From Coriaria nepalensis (taxonomy: Eukaryota; Streptophyta; Magnoliopsida; Cucurbitales; Coriariaceae): a DNA stretch of 64,000 nucleotides. The translations under genes and the position numbers were made by a program. Each line of letters starts with the position of its first letter. The first letter of the stretch is position 1. The notes under the pieces were generated by a model that made no database searches, was not told the DNA's origin, and saw only the letters and a program-made list of their open reading frames with translations. The stretch spans positions 744,001 to 808,000 of the forward strand of contig CP114485.1 in NCBI GenBank assembly GCA_027186245.1, written 5' to 3'. Positions 46,501-58,508 of the stretch are shown here, one piece after another.

Positions 46501-49500
46501 AATTCAAGGAAAATTAAAGACAGTCCCATCAAATACAAATCTACTAGCCCATTTCAATCATATTCGTATAATATCTCTCTTTATTTCTGATCAATAAAAG
46601 AAGTATCATGAACGGAGAAATAAATACAAACCTGAAATTTGGCAACTGTGTCTGGTGTACGCAGGATTCCTTGTGGAGATTCAGCAGCTAGCTCAGCAGC
46701 TTCTTTGTACTTTGTTTGGGCAAAGAGTTCTTGGAAGCGCTGGACAACCTGATAAAAAGTGGAAAGTGCATGATGTCAAGATCCCATCTCTCCCAAGCCT
46801 GCAGTCTTTTTCAATATTCTAGCATATTTATTCAACTAACGTTACTGTTAGTACATAAAATACTTTCAGAGTAAGTGGTTTTTGTTCAGACTAGGTTCTA
46901 CTGCAATGTTCAGAATAGCAGGAACTCCTTGTTGGTAAATCATCGGTCTAAAAAATTATCATAAAGATATTTTCTGAGTCTATCATGTCACCCTAAAATT
47001 TTATACTTTTAGTTATGATAGTACGAATGAAACTGAAATTAAAAACGAGGGACCATCAGCTAACCAGATTCTCAGCACCAGGAAGATTTCCTCTTTTGGC
47101 AAGACTGACAGCAAGCTCTAGATTGTTTAACTGTAACAAATAAAAGCATTTGTTAACTCCAAGACTTTGCTATAATGATGCAACATTTTGATAAAGGACC
47201 CAAATTGCTGCAAGTTTTCTTATGAACATACTTGGCCACTGACGAAGGGCACAATTGTCTGTTCATTTACAGTAGCCAATAACACCTGTCCCCGCCTATT
47301 TACAGCATAAAATCCTCCCACTGTTGAAGCCTCTGCTGTCAAAAATATTGGGTCTGGGCTAATTCTATTTCTATATACTGCAGTAGCTGTCTCCAAGTCA
47401 TATACAAAAAGTAGCCCAAGCTTGGTGATCACATAAATCAGACTGTATTTGTGGGATATCTGTAAATTTAGTTGTTATCAAAATCTGTTTGCAGTAAATA
47501 CCATAAGTTAAAGATGTTGGCAACTATGATACCTGCATCGCAACTGGAAAGTCATCAGCAAAATCGGGAGGAAAGAAAAGATCTGCTTGTTTCTTTGTAA
47601 ATGATGGCTTCCCTGCAAACAAATTTATATTGTTAAGACAGAAATGAATATTACTAAGAGTATCAGTATGTATGTCTTAACATTGACATTTAAATCGAAC
47701 CAATCTCCAATATATTAACATTGCAAGATATATATGGAAAGTTATTCAGAAAATTCAATATACAATATTGGAGAAATTTTTTCAAGGAATTAAAAGACAT
47801 GAAGCAAGAAAACTTTTAGAAAAGGTAAACCAATTGACCTGGCTGGGCACCAAGCTCGATGACATGTAACTTTGATGTTATTTGTCCAGCATTAAGGCTT
47901 TTTGTGGCAAAGGAAATTAGGGTAGATGGATTCTCATTTCCAGGAAGCTGTTCCAAACAAATAATATCAATAAAATATTTGCAGTTTGGAAAAGATTTGA
48001 TGAGTTTATAAGTGAAAAAAACAATACTAGCAAGCCCTCGCACTTTAAATTGGGCAAATGCTGCAGCATGTGCTTCGAGAGCTTGACTCCTCTGCTGCTC
48101 CACGGAGAAAAGTTGCATATTCCCTTTCACCAATTGTGGTCTCTAAAGCCAAAAAATAGGAAATTAAAATAAAATCAATATTACATAGCAACAATAGAAG
48201 TATTATCCATGAAGTGAGCTGGGGTGGGGGAGGGGCCCAATGACTGGATATAACCCATATCTAACAAATCAGGGGGGGAAAGAGAGAGAGAGAGAGATCA
48301 GATACAGAGACATCTACACTAGAAAGAGAGACTAATTAAAGCCACAAACTGGAATTGTGAATAACTAAGCAGCCACACACTTGTAAGACTGAAGTCAGAA
48401 CCCAAACCCAACAGCGAAACTGAGTCTCTAACTATAGCATAAATAATTGTATACCTCGGGAGAACCAGGGGCAATTCCAATTAAAACCAGCCATTTTTCA
48501 GAAGGGTCACATCGATAATTTATAATTTGGTTGTTTGCCAAATTAGCTGTTCTCTCAAAAATCTTTACAGGTTCTGATTCACCTGCATAATAGATGCATT
48601 GGAACATTGTATAGAAGTAAACAGTTAGTATGTCCCAGGCAACAGAATGCGACAGCATGGCATGAAAAGAATGATAAGACCCAGAGGCAATATATAACAA
48701 AATGTATGTATGATTTACCTTCAATTGACCAATGATATACTGAGGTTTGTGTAACAAGGCCCAACATCTTTGGGGTAATCCACTTCCAAAAGACAACCTA
48801 TGAATGGTTCAAGAGTAACCTAGGCACTTAAAATCGAATAGAAAAACAACATTGCGCTAGAAAATTCCTAACGAAGCATATGGAGGTAAGAAAAGTCAAA
48901 GTCTCACCTGCTCAGGCATCAGATGCGATTTCATTTTTGCCTTCATCTCAATGTTAAATATTTGCAAGTGATCCTGAGTAGTTCCCTGGACTTGGGCTAA
49001 AGAAATGGAAAAAGTTTGGGTAAGAAAGCAATACATGATTCTAAGATCAGAAGTACTGCATTAGCAGCTTAATTAGTAAAGACATAGAACCTTCGCCAAA
49101 TATGAAGATAGCCAAACTCAAGACTCTCAAATCACTAAATTTTTGCTTCTTTATCTTTTTTTTTTTTTCTTTTAATGAATAAAAACCTGCTTTTATGCAC
49201 AGAAGAGCTCTCCTAGCATTCGAAAAGTTCAACAGGATAAACTAAGTTTAAGTACTAAGGAGAAAAGCAACTTGTGCCATGTTCTTGAATAAAGAACACG
49301 TGATCTCAAAGTTTCACTCGTGTGAAGTGCAATAGGCAGTAGAAAGCATCTATAATGCAAAAATGACCCTTTCTAGTCCGTAAATCAAGGGGTCACAGAA
49401 TCCATTTAGTTAGGTAAGCAGACAGGCACTTATCATTCATTACCTTTCAAAGCCAATATTTTTGAATTTGGATTCATAAGAGCTGAGTCTGCAGTGATCG

Positions 49501-50076
49501 GCCTCCTCAAGGGCTGCATTGGCATGCTCATGTCTATGATAACAACACTGTTTTGCGGCGATGTCTCCCGAACGCACATATACTTATCCGATTCCATTGT
49601 AACGTGAGTGAACGTGATAAACTGAGGGTTGATCCCAATGCTGGAAAGCTGAAAAATACATCAGATAACACAATCCAATAAACCATCATTCACTTTTTAT
49701 CCAGCTTTACCAGGTAAAAAAAAGCCTTACAAATTCTACTATAGCCCCAAAATTCATACAAATCAATATTTGAAAAGTAAATAATTCTTTACTCCACGGA
49801 TCCGAATAAAGCTCCAAATCATCAGATCTAAACCAACTTAGACACAAAAAGAGGCTGATGAAATGAATACAGCCATAATTTAACAAGCAAGAACCCGAGC
49901 TATTATGAAATAGTCAGACTGTTCCACAGCAAATAATATTTATGTATATGTGTATATGTATATATTTATAGAAAGTTCCAAATTGAGCTTCTCAGGCATC
50001 AAATCAGAGCAGAAACAGTAATAGAACTAACCGTTAAGGCTTCCCTCATGGAGATCGGAGCGTTTGCAGCTGCCAT
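40570..50076 (-). CDS. CHC: Clathrin heavy chain
   Basis: This encodes the leg of the clathrin triskelion, which coats vesicles at the plasma membrane and trans-Golgi. The gene has around 30 short exons over 9.5 kb on the minus strand. Exon 1 (50076-50032) encodes [15 protein letters not shown]. The N-terminal beta-propeller follows ([45 protein letters not shown]). Then come the long alpha-zigzag CHCR repeats ([76 protein letters not shown]) and the trimerisation region. The last exon (40731-40570) has a Met/Pro/Gly-rich tail ending [13 protein letters not shown] saw no frame break in the many exons read. An AT-rich TTTATATATCAC (minus strand, 50285-50296) could be its TATA box. The pieces join into a product of the size usual for the family, about 1,700 aa. 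Confidence 0.96.
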
Positions 50077-51243
50077 AGCGTCTTCTCAGATCTGAGAGTC
50101 AGCACCAAATCGGATAGAGCTCAAAAGCCAGCCCAAGGGATTCAAATCGCTATGAGATCTGGAGCAGCGACGAGACCCTTGACCCTCGCAGCTACAGACA
50201 AAACAGAGATCGGAAGGGAGAGAAGGAGAGTGGGGGTAGGGGAGGAAACAGAAACGAAAAGGCTTATCGTTCCGAGTGGGAAGTGATATATAAACGCAGC
50301 GGAAATAGGAAAGGAAAATGAAATGTTGTGAATTGTGATGGAGGGCAATAGAAAAATAAGAAATAATTATGCCCGCGATTGATTAAAGACGTGTAAGAGT
50401 GTTTGCTTTATGCGCTGCTGTGTAACTGTTTCGCTTTCTTTTTCTTTTTTTCCTTTTTCCATAATGGACCCAGTCGGGTTGATTGATCCGCCTTGCCCGC
50501 CCCGTTTATTCTTTTCATATTCTGACTCAAAATTCTAAACAATTTAAGAAAATGCACATACAAAGATGACCTTCAGCATTAGGTCGAGATGTGCATTAAC
50601 TGTGGATACAGCCTGGCAGATGCCATTCATTTATGGGTCAAAAAAACATATAATTCAACTCTTTTTAAATTTGTAGTCCGCAATGTATTGGATCTACACT
50701 GTTCAATTAAAACTGGGCCGTGGCCTTTTTCTCCATAAACAGCCTGATCAATCCTAGACGGCCCATTGTACTCTTTGTGTGTAGTATTTGCATGCAATAT
50801 GAATCATGATAATGATGACTATAAAGAAATCAATAAGATTGTGTTTATAGTATATAGATAATATATAAAGAGTAATAGTGTGCATATATAATAAGTCTAA
50901 AGCAGTTGCTATTACTCTCGATTCATAATAAATGCAGGAAAAGGATGTCAAGTTAATATCTACGCATAGGATTGAAGAATTTTGAGGCTGCTTTATAAAC
51001 CACGTAACTAACAAAATCATCTTCATAGAATTGTCAACCCCGCTGCCAATCCAGACCAGTTACAAATTAACTACGTCACTTCAAAACAGAATAATATATA
51101 ACTTCCACTCTCTTACTTAATCGATAAGAAAAATTAACTATATTTTATAGTACAAAGATCTAAAATAGATTAACTACCACGATGACTTTCTTCTGTACAA
51201 CGGCAACGTTTAATTATCAAGACCAATGAAAGAAAGAAAGATG
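50077..51243. promoter_or_regulatory. Clathrin heavy chain promoter side and phosphatase 3' flank
   Basis: The left ~400 bases are the 5' UTR and promoter of clathrin heavy chain, including a minus-strand TATA-like TTTATATATC around 50287-50296. The rest is AT-rich spacer and the 3' flank of the phosphatase gene. No gene is visible. Confidence 0.5.
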
Positions 51244-52655
51244 TCATGAGACAAAGCAACCCAAATCAATGATCACAACACTAATGTCGTCAATCGAGCC
51301 TCTTGTTACAGACAATTCCACAAGTTCTTTACAAGCAGAAAACAACATCTTCGACTCTATACGACGATCATGATCGGCACCGATGCATGAACGACGAACT
51401 ACATCCACTGCCTCCTGATTACTAACCTGCAAGTTATAACTAATGAAGTTAGAGAATAATTAAGCAAAATAATTAGCTTTAATCATATGGAGAGCGCGAT
51501 AAATTGCATATGTACGTACCCTGTCCCAAAGTCCATCAGAAGCAAGTATTAAGAACTCGTATTCGGATTTGTTAATCCTTATTACTTTAGTCTCTGGCTC
51601 TGAAATAACCCATTGTTTAAGATGTTGATCTCCGATTCCTCTCGATACGGCTAGAGATCCCTCTATTCTCCAAACGCCGCCGCAACTTTTATCAACATAA
51701 CCGCCCTGTTATAACAAGACATTAATTATTTTGCGTACAAAAGAAAAATGTAAGTAAAGAGATATGTAGTTTATAGTTATGAAACTATTTTTACCATGGT
51801 TGTAATTCTGTTTCTTTCGTCTTCTCTTGAAGGGCGGTGATCGAAAGTTAGGGCTTCTGCATTTCCTAGGACACTCATAACGGCACGGCAATCACCGGCA
51901 TTTGAAACTATGAGGTTATCGTTTTGGATCAATGCGGTTACACAACAAGTACCTCCACCAATACCTTCACCTAAATGTTCTTTATCCGTCATTAAGTACC
52001 CATCTTTAATGGCTTCCTTGACTTCCTCTTCTCTCCTCTTACTCACTTGATCCATTATGTTCTTACCAATCTTATTCGCGGCAAATTCCGCAGCTTTTGC
52101 TCCCCCATGCCCATCAAACACACCAAAGAATGCCTGTTTGATATAGGGTGATTGAGTTATATTCATCTTTAATCAAACAGTTGGATTGAAATTTCCAATT
52201 AGTTATCATTAAGTAGCACGTACCTGTTTGGAATCTCCTTGAAGATCGACTAAGGCGGAATACCGATCCTCCATAGCGTAACCTCTTCTCCCTCTCTTAC
52301 AATAAACTGAATAACCATTTTCTTCTACCTCCAGCGTATCTATTACTACTTTCTCATCCTTTGGTGTATCAACGAGACATAGTGACATGGAAGTTGGTAT
52401 GTTAATCCTTGCTGGTCTTTTCCTGTTCAAAATCACACCGCCCTTGGGGCATTCATTATTAGACGGTTTCTGAAACCGAAGAGAAAAAGTAGTACTTGAC
52501 GGCGAGGGAGATGAAGATGGCGGTGATCGAGGCGAAGAACAAGCTGGAGAAGAGCCTGATGGGTTATGCAAGATTGAAGCAATCATTGCAGGTGAGAATA
52601 ATGGAGACAATGGATAGTTAAGTGGCATAATTGAATGAACAATGGAACTGTTCAT
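51244..52655 (-). CDS. Clade B protein phosphatase 2C (AP2C / PP2C5-like)
   Basis: Four exons (52655-52224, 52133-51795, 51705-51520, 51426-51244) give 379 aa. It is a Mg/Mn-dependent Ser/Thr phosphatase of the AP2C group, which inactivates MAP kinases in stress and stomatal signalling. The N-terminal region is Ser/Pro-rich. It carries a probable MAPK docking site, basic residues followed by alternating hydrophobics ([11 protein letters not shown]), at residues ~77-87. Catalytic motifs are in place: [72 protein letters not shown] and DDISVVIID. The metal-binding Asp residues in DGHGG, SDGLWD and DDIS are all present. Arabidopsis PP2C5 (At2g40180) is the closest relative I recall. A TATA box lies about 110 bp upstream on the minus strand. 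Confidence 0.93.
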
Positions 52656-52765
52656 ATCGTATCGTTGCGATTATGGATTGAGACCTTTTCAAGTTTTTTT
52701 TTTACTTCTTTATTGGTGCAATGGAAAAGAACAAGTTTGATTCAGAAACCAGAGATTGTATGGCT

Positions 52766-52777
52766 TCTATATATAGA
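52766..52777 (-). promoter_or_regulatory. Probable TATA box of the AP2C gene
   Basis: TCTATATATAGA is palindromic and lies 111-122 bases upstream of the phosphatase start codon, a normal spacing once a short 5' UTR is allowed for. Confidence 0.55.
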
Positions 52778-54621
52778 TGCATGTATGCTAAATTATGGGG
52801 TTGACTGAGTTGAATTTTAAGCGATTGATTATGCGATTCCTTAAAGTGTGCGTTAAGACTAGGCCGCTTGTTTGACTTGGGAATTGAGAATTATTGCTTG
52901 TGTAAATATGGGCGGCGAGGGGATTGACTTCATGCACCACGCGCGCTCACAAGGCGAGTGAATTTCACCTTCTTCTTTTTTTCTTAAAAAGTTGTTGAAA
53001 AAATCGGTGGTGTGGAATATAGACGGCATTATATATACTTAAAAAACTTTTTTAACAGGATTTCGATGGTCAAACAGGAAATGCCGGTTGTTTGTTAGGG
53101 ATTTCATGCGACTGGGTCTTTGTTTTGTTAATAAAGATATACTTATGTATGCATGTCGGAAGTCGGTTAGTTTGTCCTGGTCGGTGGGCAGAGCCGGCCC
53201 TGCCGTATACCTGCCGTATAAACGGGAGAGGCTATTGCTTAGAGTTTTATAAATACGCAGGGTTTAAATAATTATTAATTATATATATATATATATAATA
53301 AGATTTAGAAAGTTAAAAAAAATTATTATGTGAAAAATAACTAAAAAAATATAAAATTATTGATAAAATTTATTATATACATAATCGTTACTTATTATAT
53401 TAAAATGACTCAAAATGATGACCTAAGATTTCTATTGATCAGAACCAATCACCGTCCAAAATCCAGCCAGCTTAGCTAGCTGTTTGTAATGCTGTAAACA
53501 TGGTGGCATCATGTGGTTAGTCTTATATGATTACATTTAATCTCGTGCCATTAATATTTTATTCTAGAAGGCCGCGAGCTGTATAAACTAAGTCTATAAT
53601 TGAGTGTGCTTATTATTAGTTTATTCACATGGTCAAAATGTGGTGGTGGATTGTTATATATTCTAGCATCTACATTTCAATGCGGGAAACTTTAAAAGCT
53701 GAGAAAATGAAAGAAATTATAATAAACTGTGGGACAAGTAGCTAAAAAAGCCAGCGTCTAGAAACTGAGAAATGGTTCCGGAAGCTCCAGACTAGTCTAG
53801 ATCAAATGTTGGAGACGTAGAATTGGTAGATAATTGCATGCAGCGACGATTAGTAGAATTGGTAGATAATTGCATGCAGCGACGATTGGTAGAATTGGTA
53901 GATCAAATGTCCAGATTAGTTTGGCTTTGCCTGCTGGTGTGCTTTTAAGCCTTTAACTAATCAGCTTAGATTGTGAATTGATACAAATTAGTACTAAATG
54001 CGCAACGGAAATTCTGTTAGCTGACTTGTCTACTCTTATCTGACAATGGGATCTAAAATGGAATCGTATGACTCTCCCCAAACTCAGCACCTAATAGAAC
54101 TGATAATCAATCACATCTATTTAATTTCTTTCTTCTACATCATACTTATAAAACTCTGCATTGACTTCAGGTAAGCTTAGGGATTGGATTCTTGTTTCTC
54201 GGCGGAGGAACACGGACATTTTCAACTAGTAACAGTTCTGTTGCTGCCTTGTTCATCTCCAGGTATGATACAATTTGAAATTAATGGTCTGATATCAGAT
54301 ATGTGGATGACTCACAGAATCTATGAAGTTTAGGGGCTACAAGCACTAGCTTCCTTTCATGTTAATAATAATAAGTATATGATTATGCTGGCATGTAATT
54401 ATATTTTGTTCCAGAAGATATATTATATAAAAATTTTCAACTTAAATAGATATTTGTTTCAATCGTGTCCTTGAACGGTTTTCAAGGAGGTGTCAGAGCA
54501 TAGTTCTTCCTCCTGTGTTGTCCAACTGTTCTGTTCTGTTTGGCTATACGGAAAGAGAGAAGGGTGGGGGAGAGTGTTCTTTTCTGTGTTTCATGTTTTC
54601 TGAAGGAAGTTTGTTTTCCAG
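52778..54621. other. Intergenic region with a 36-bp tandem repeat
   Basis: This holds upstream sequence of the phosphatase gene, AT-rich DNA at 53260-53400, a GAGCCGGCCCTG phrase near 53206 (see the rejected list) and a short tandem repeat at 53817-53905. The stretch 54170-54265 may contain an exon remnant of the RAB3GAP1 relic, but I could not confirm it. Confidence 0.45.
53817..53905. repeat. 36-bp tandem repeat, about 2.5 copies
   Basis: Copy 1 is 53817-53852, copy 2 is 53853-53888 and a partial copy starts at 53889. The two full copies differ by a single base at the end (GATTA against GATTG). Each contains the palindrome TGCATGCA, at 53835-53842 and 53871-53878. Confidence 0.9.
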
Positions 54622-56550
54622 GCATTCCGACATCTTTATGTGCATGCAACAGAGCCTCGCTGGATCTAGACTGTTGATGTGGACACTGGTCTACTACCAG
54701 TCTATGCTCCTCTTGAAATCACTCTCAGGGAGACTGAAAATTATGCGGAAACAAGTTTTTGTGCGGTTACCCCTTGTCTTCTGCCCGAACGTGCCAATGT
54801 AAATATTGAATATCCAATTATATTTCTTGATTTCCAATGCACATAGAAAACTTAATTGACGTAGCTTTATCATTGAACTATGATAATGGTCCCTCAAAAT
54901 ACTCAGTCTTACAAGTCTGGAGGTTTGCAGACAAGTTACAACTAGCATGATTTTTTCAATCTAGCTGCTCTTTATTTTTGTTGAATCTTAGAAAAGGTTT
55001 GATGATTTATTTTTTATGGATCTCTTGAATCAACCCCACAGTTGAAGACAGTACGCCTCTGTGGCCTTCGGTACTGGACTCGACTTATAGAACTTAGCCC
55101 CCAAGGTATGTAACTCTTATTCTTCATAGAATGCGTTGCTCGATTGCTACATATAAATATATATTTTTTCCCCTTCTTTTTCAGAGAAAAGTATATGGAT
55201 TTTTCTAACCTTATTCCTCTGTAGCTAAACCTTGGTGGGCTTTTGGGGACAATAATGGTCCATTTAATTATGGTGTTATTTATATTAAGCGGAAAGTTGG
55301 ATCTTGTTCATATGTCGATGATCCTGTTGGCTGTCAGTCACTGTTGTCACGAGCTATGCACAAGGTTGGTTTGAAGTAGTAAACTTACATGGCTAATCTC
55401 CGAGGAAACTCTCGATAACAATTTTTTGTTCTTGATCCATGCAAGTCGGTTACCGAAATGTTGCGAATGAACCCGATTCTGTCTCTGTAGATCAGTTAGT
55501 TAGTACCTTCTCATCTGATCCTAGCTTGATCGCTTTTGCACAAATTTTCTGCGACCCATCTTGGAATAGTGGGCAAGTACTCTGTTCTCTTAATATTCAA
55601 AAGCCCTGCCTCCTTGGTTTATGCTGGAATCTTCTATAAGTTCATGAATGTATACCCGATGCTGATTTCCAGGAATTTTGCTTGCAAGTCTTATTTGAGT
55701 GTGTGAGCAAGGACAGACCATCTCTTTTGCAGGTGATGTAGTTTTGAATCTACTTTTGATCACGAGAATCTAGCTTCTATACTTTCAGTACAACATAACT
55801 TTTAGTTCTCCTTGTACTGGTGTTTTCCCCAAAAGTTTATCATTGTCAGTATAACTATGACATAACATACATGTTCTATCCGTTGGAATGCACTATGAAA
55901 TTTCACACTTGTCTAGCTGCATTTCTTCTTTCTATTGAAGCAGACCCTTTGCATTTTAACATCCGAGAGACACTACTCATCTATTATAATTTACTGACTT
56001 TTTGTGCAGGTTTATTTATCATTGTACACAACGATCGAGTCTATGGAAGATCTGGTTAAAGAATAATTCTCTTCTTTTATCTTCCTTCTCTTGTAGCTTG
56101 CTCTAGCCTATAGTGAGGCTCAGTCAAGTGGCAGATTGACCACTTCAAGAGGCAGCATTGTTCAGTCTAATTTCATCGGATCTCTTAGAAAGCGAGTAGA
56201 ACTTCTCCTTTTAAATTATCACGACGAATTAAAGGAGGATCTCCATTGTTACTGGGAATCTGGTAAGTGGCCAAACCGAAACTCTGAAGGAGAGAAAGGT
56301 GGGATTATTCTTTCGTGGTATCTTCAATGGTATGGAGTACCATCTCCATCAACTATGAAGATGGCTCTGAACAAAATCAAGGCCCAGGTCTCCGTCTTCG
56401 TGTTTGGTCCCCTTTTCGCGGTTACTATTTCCAAGTACTCACGTCAATGCAGTTTATGAAATGGATAGAGTTTTGTCCTCTGATTTATCCGTGTAACTTT
56501 GTAACGATAGTGCAACATTTGCGTTATATGTACAGGTCCGTAAATTAAGC
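54622..56550 (+). pseudogene. RAB3GAP1 (Rab3 GTPase-activating protein catalytic subunit) relic
   Basis: An internal part of the plant RAB3GAP1-like gene is recognisable in several exons: 54622-54798 (TVDVDTGLLPVYAPLEITLR), 55042-55105 (VEDSTPLWPSVLDS), 55225-55364 (KPWWAFGDNNGPFNYGVIY), about 55446-55575 (DQLVSTFSSDPSLIAFAQIF), 55673-55731 and 56096-56550 (GSIVQSNFIGSLRKRVELLL, SWYLQWYGVPSPSTMKMA). Lesions: TAG within WI-TVDV near 54667, TAG and an extra C at the end of exon 2 (55094-55102), a lost G at the junction near 55445, and a frame shift near 56390 after which VYEMDRVLSSD appears in another frame. The N-terminal and C-terminal thirds are absent. In the intact protein this is the catalytic half of a Rab GAP/GEF complex. 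Confidence 0.82.
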
Positions 56551-56866
56551 GAGATATTATATTCACACAGAACAGTAGATTGTACTTTGTTTCCATCTTC
56601 TAACCGAGCGACTAGTCTGGAATTGATCCCGACAGTAGGTTCGGATAGGTTTGGATCCGTATTGTTCGTACTGAATCCAATACCCTAAGCTAAACTTTGT
56701 GGGTCACTTATATAATCAATAAATCAATCAATCCAATACATAAATCTCAGGAAATTCTAGAAGTCCATACATAAACCTTCACATTCTCATGCAACTAAAT
56801 AGAATCACTCGGGTAAATACAAAAACAAGAAAAACAATTAAAAAAAAAAAAAAACACACGCACATC
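56551..56866. other. Convergent 3' spacer
   Basis: This short AT-rich stretch lies between the RAB3GAP1 relic (+) and the 2OG-oxygenase-like gene (-). It includes AATCAATAAATCAATCAATC near 56716 and a run of A at 56841-56854. I see nothing coding. Confidence 0.5.
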
Positions 56867-58508
56867 TCAAGTACGATACTTGTCAAGTGGATCAATAAAG
56901 GGGAAGCGTTCATGAGAAACTCTCCATGCGTAATCTTCAAAGGAAAAGGACTGAAACTTCAAACCCTCTTCCTCTTCTTCCACTGCATTTTTAGTGTCAA
57001 AAGCTATTCCTTTATGTTCAGTGATTTCATGATGCTCATTGCCATCATCAATACTTGGCTTTGGAAGTAGAAGGGGGCAGACTCTACTATCTGTAGGAAG
57101 TGTCAGCAGTAGCGTTATTGATACACAGGGCGACGAGTTTTTCCCATCTCCCAAACACGCCACTGGCCTTCCTCTCACCTTCTTTAGTTGATCATTGCTC
57201 CAAACCTACAAACAAATTGAAAAATTCAGACTATATATTATTTTCTTAAGTATCTCCTTAAGCAAGTTTGATGTAACAACTAAAAAGGAATTTGTTTAAA
57301 AAAAAAAGTAAGACTCTATTTTCTATAAGTAAATAAAGCTATGCATGTTTTGTGTGAGAGTTGATAATTAGCTCTAATAATCATTAAAAAAAATTTGTTT
57401 GGCCAAAAGATCTAATAATCTAATTAGTTTTAATTTCCCAAACTTTTCCACCAAACCAAAACCCAGTATCAGTTGGATCAATAACTTATACGACCGGCCT
57501 TACCTGGGCCCGTACTCATGCAATGCAATGATGACACATACCATCGACTAACTCTGAGCAAGTACTCGTGACGACAAAAAAGCTTCAGTTTATTGATTGT
57601 ACGACATGCATTAAACGAGCTCAAATGTCTGAAAAATGAAAAATGTAAGGGCTTACTTGTGCAATATCACCAATAGTAACCATAACCGAGTCCACCTCCG
57701 GCGAAGTGGTAACCCAACCCGAATCCGTCAGCAACCAGTAGTTCTGGCTCCTGATTTGATATTGTAACCCGACAATATACGGGTAAAACCCGGTTGAGGT
57801 CGTTAATGGTTCGTTGCCACGTAAGCCTTCGGATATCCATACCAAGGAACGAAACCGGGTCGGATCTTGAACAGCTTCTTCCGGATTATCAATCCCGACC
57901 GCGTGATATATCATGTCAATCATTTTCAACCCGACCTTCTCCAGGGCACGAATGAACTCGTATATGTTAGAAGTTGATGACAACTCCTGAGTTGACTCGA
58001 TCGGGCACGACGCGTCCAAGCACAAAGACTCGGTCGAGGACTGATCAGTCTCTCCGTCCTCATGATCATGATGACCCAGAGGCCAGTTCTGAGGGAAATA
58101 TGATTCCTTCTTGTCACTGGGAAGTTGGAAGAGGGCGAGCGATTCCGACTCGGCTGAGTTGGCCAGTTGAGATGGGATGGAGTGGTGGGTGAGTTGGAGA
58201 AACCCGAGTTGGGAAAAGAAGGCGAGGTCGAAGGTGGTGGGATTAATCTGGTCGGAGATTGAGATTGTCGGAGGAGTACGACAGATGGCGGCGGCAGGTG
58301 GGGCCGAGTGGCTAGTAGTTCTACGAGGGAGGGAAAGAGTCGGAGGAGGGAGGTGTAGGAGGAGTCTGGAGAGATTGTCGGCGGCAACTTCTGACGCGGA
58401 AGAATGATTGGCTTGTACTCCTGACGGTGTTGGCGGTGGTGCCGCGGTGGCACCACCGTAGATGTTGTTTGGTAGGTGTCGTTGTTGCTTGTGAGCTGAG
58501 GAGGCCAT
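56867..58508 (-). CDS. 2-oxoglutarate/Fe(II) oxygenase-like protein without iron ligands
   Basis: Two exons (58508-57657 and 57205-56867) give 396 aa. The fold is recognisable from an N-terminal DIOX_N-like part (TTFDLAFFSQLGFLQLTHHS, IPSQLANSAESESLALFQLP) and a C-terminal jelly-roll part (YIVGLQYQ, WLLTDSGWVTTSPEVDSVMV, TIGDIAQVWSNDQLKKVRG). In active family members an HxD motif precedes the LQ strand and a distal His follows SNG..KS. Here those places read TSTGFYPYIVGLQ and KKVRGRPVACLG, so none of the three iron ligands is present. I infer a non-catalytic or re-purposed member. The Pro/Ser-rich N-terminal ~60 residues and the acidic linker (about 346-365) are low complexity. A related Arabidopsis group is annotated as 2OG oxygenases, but I cannot assign a function. 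Confidence 0.8.

Noticed and set aside
53195..53290. GAGCCGGCCCTG phrase resembling a terminal end of plant hAT-like elements
   Set aside because: I found no matching inverted end or target-site duplication nearby, so a mobile element is not supported.
54173..54262. Possible upstream exon of the RAB3GAP1 relic
   Set aside because: It ends at a plausible donor, but neither reading frame gave a protein piece I recognise.
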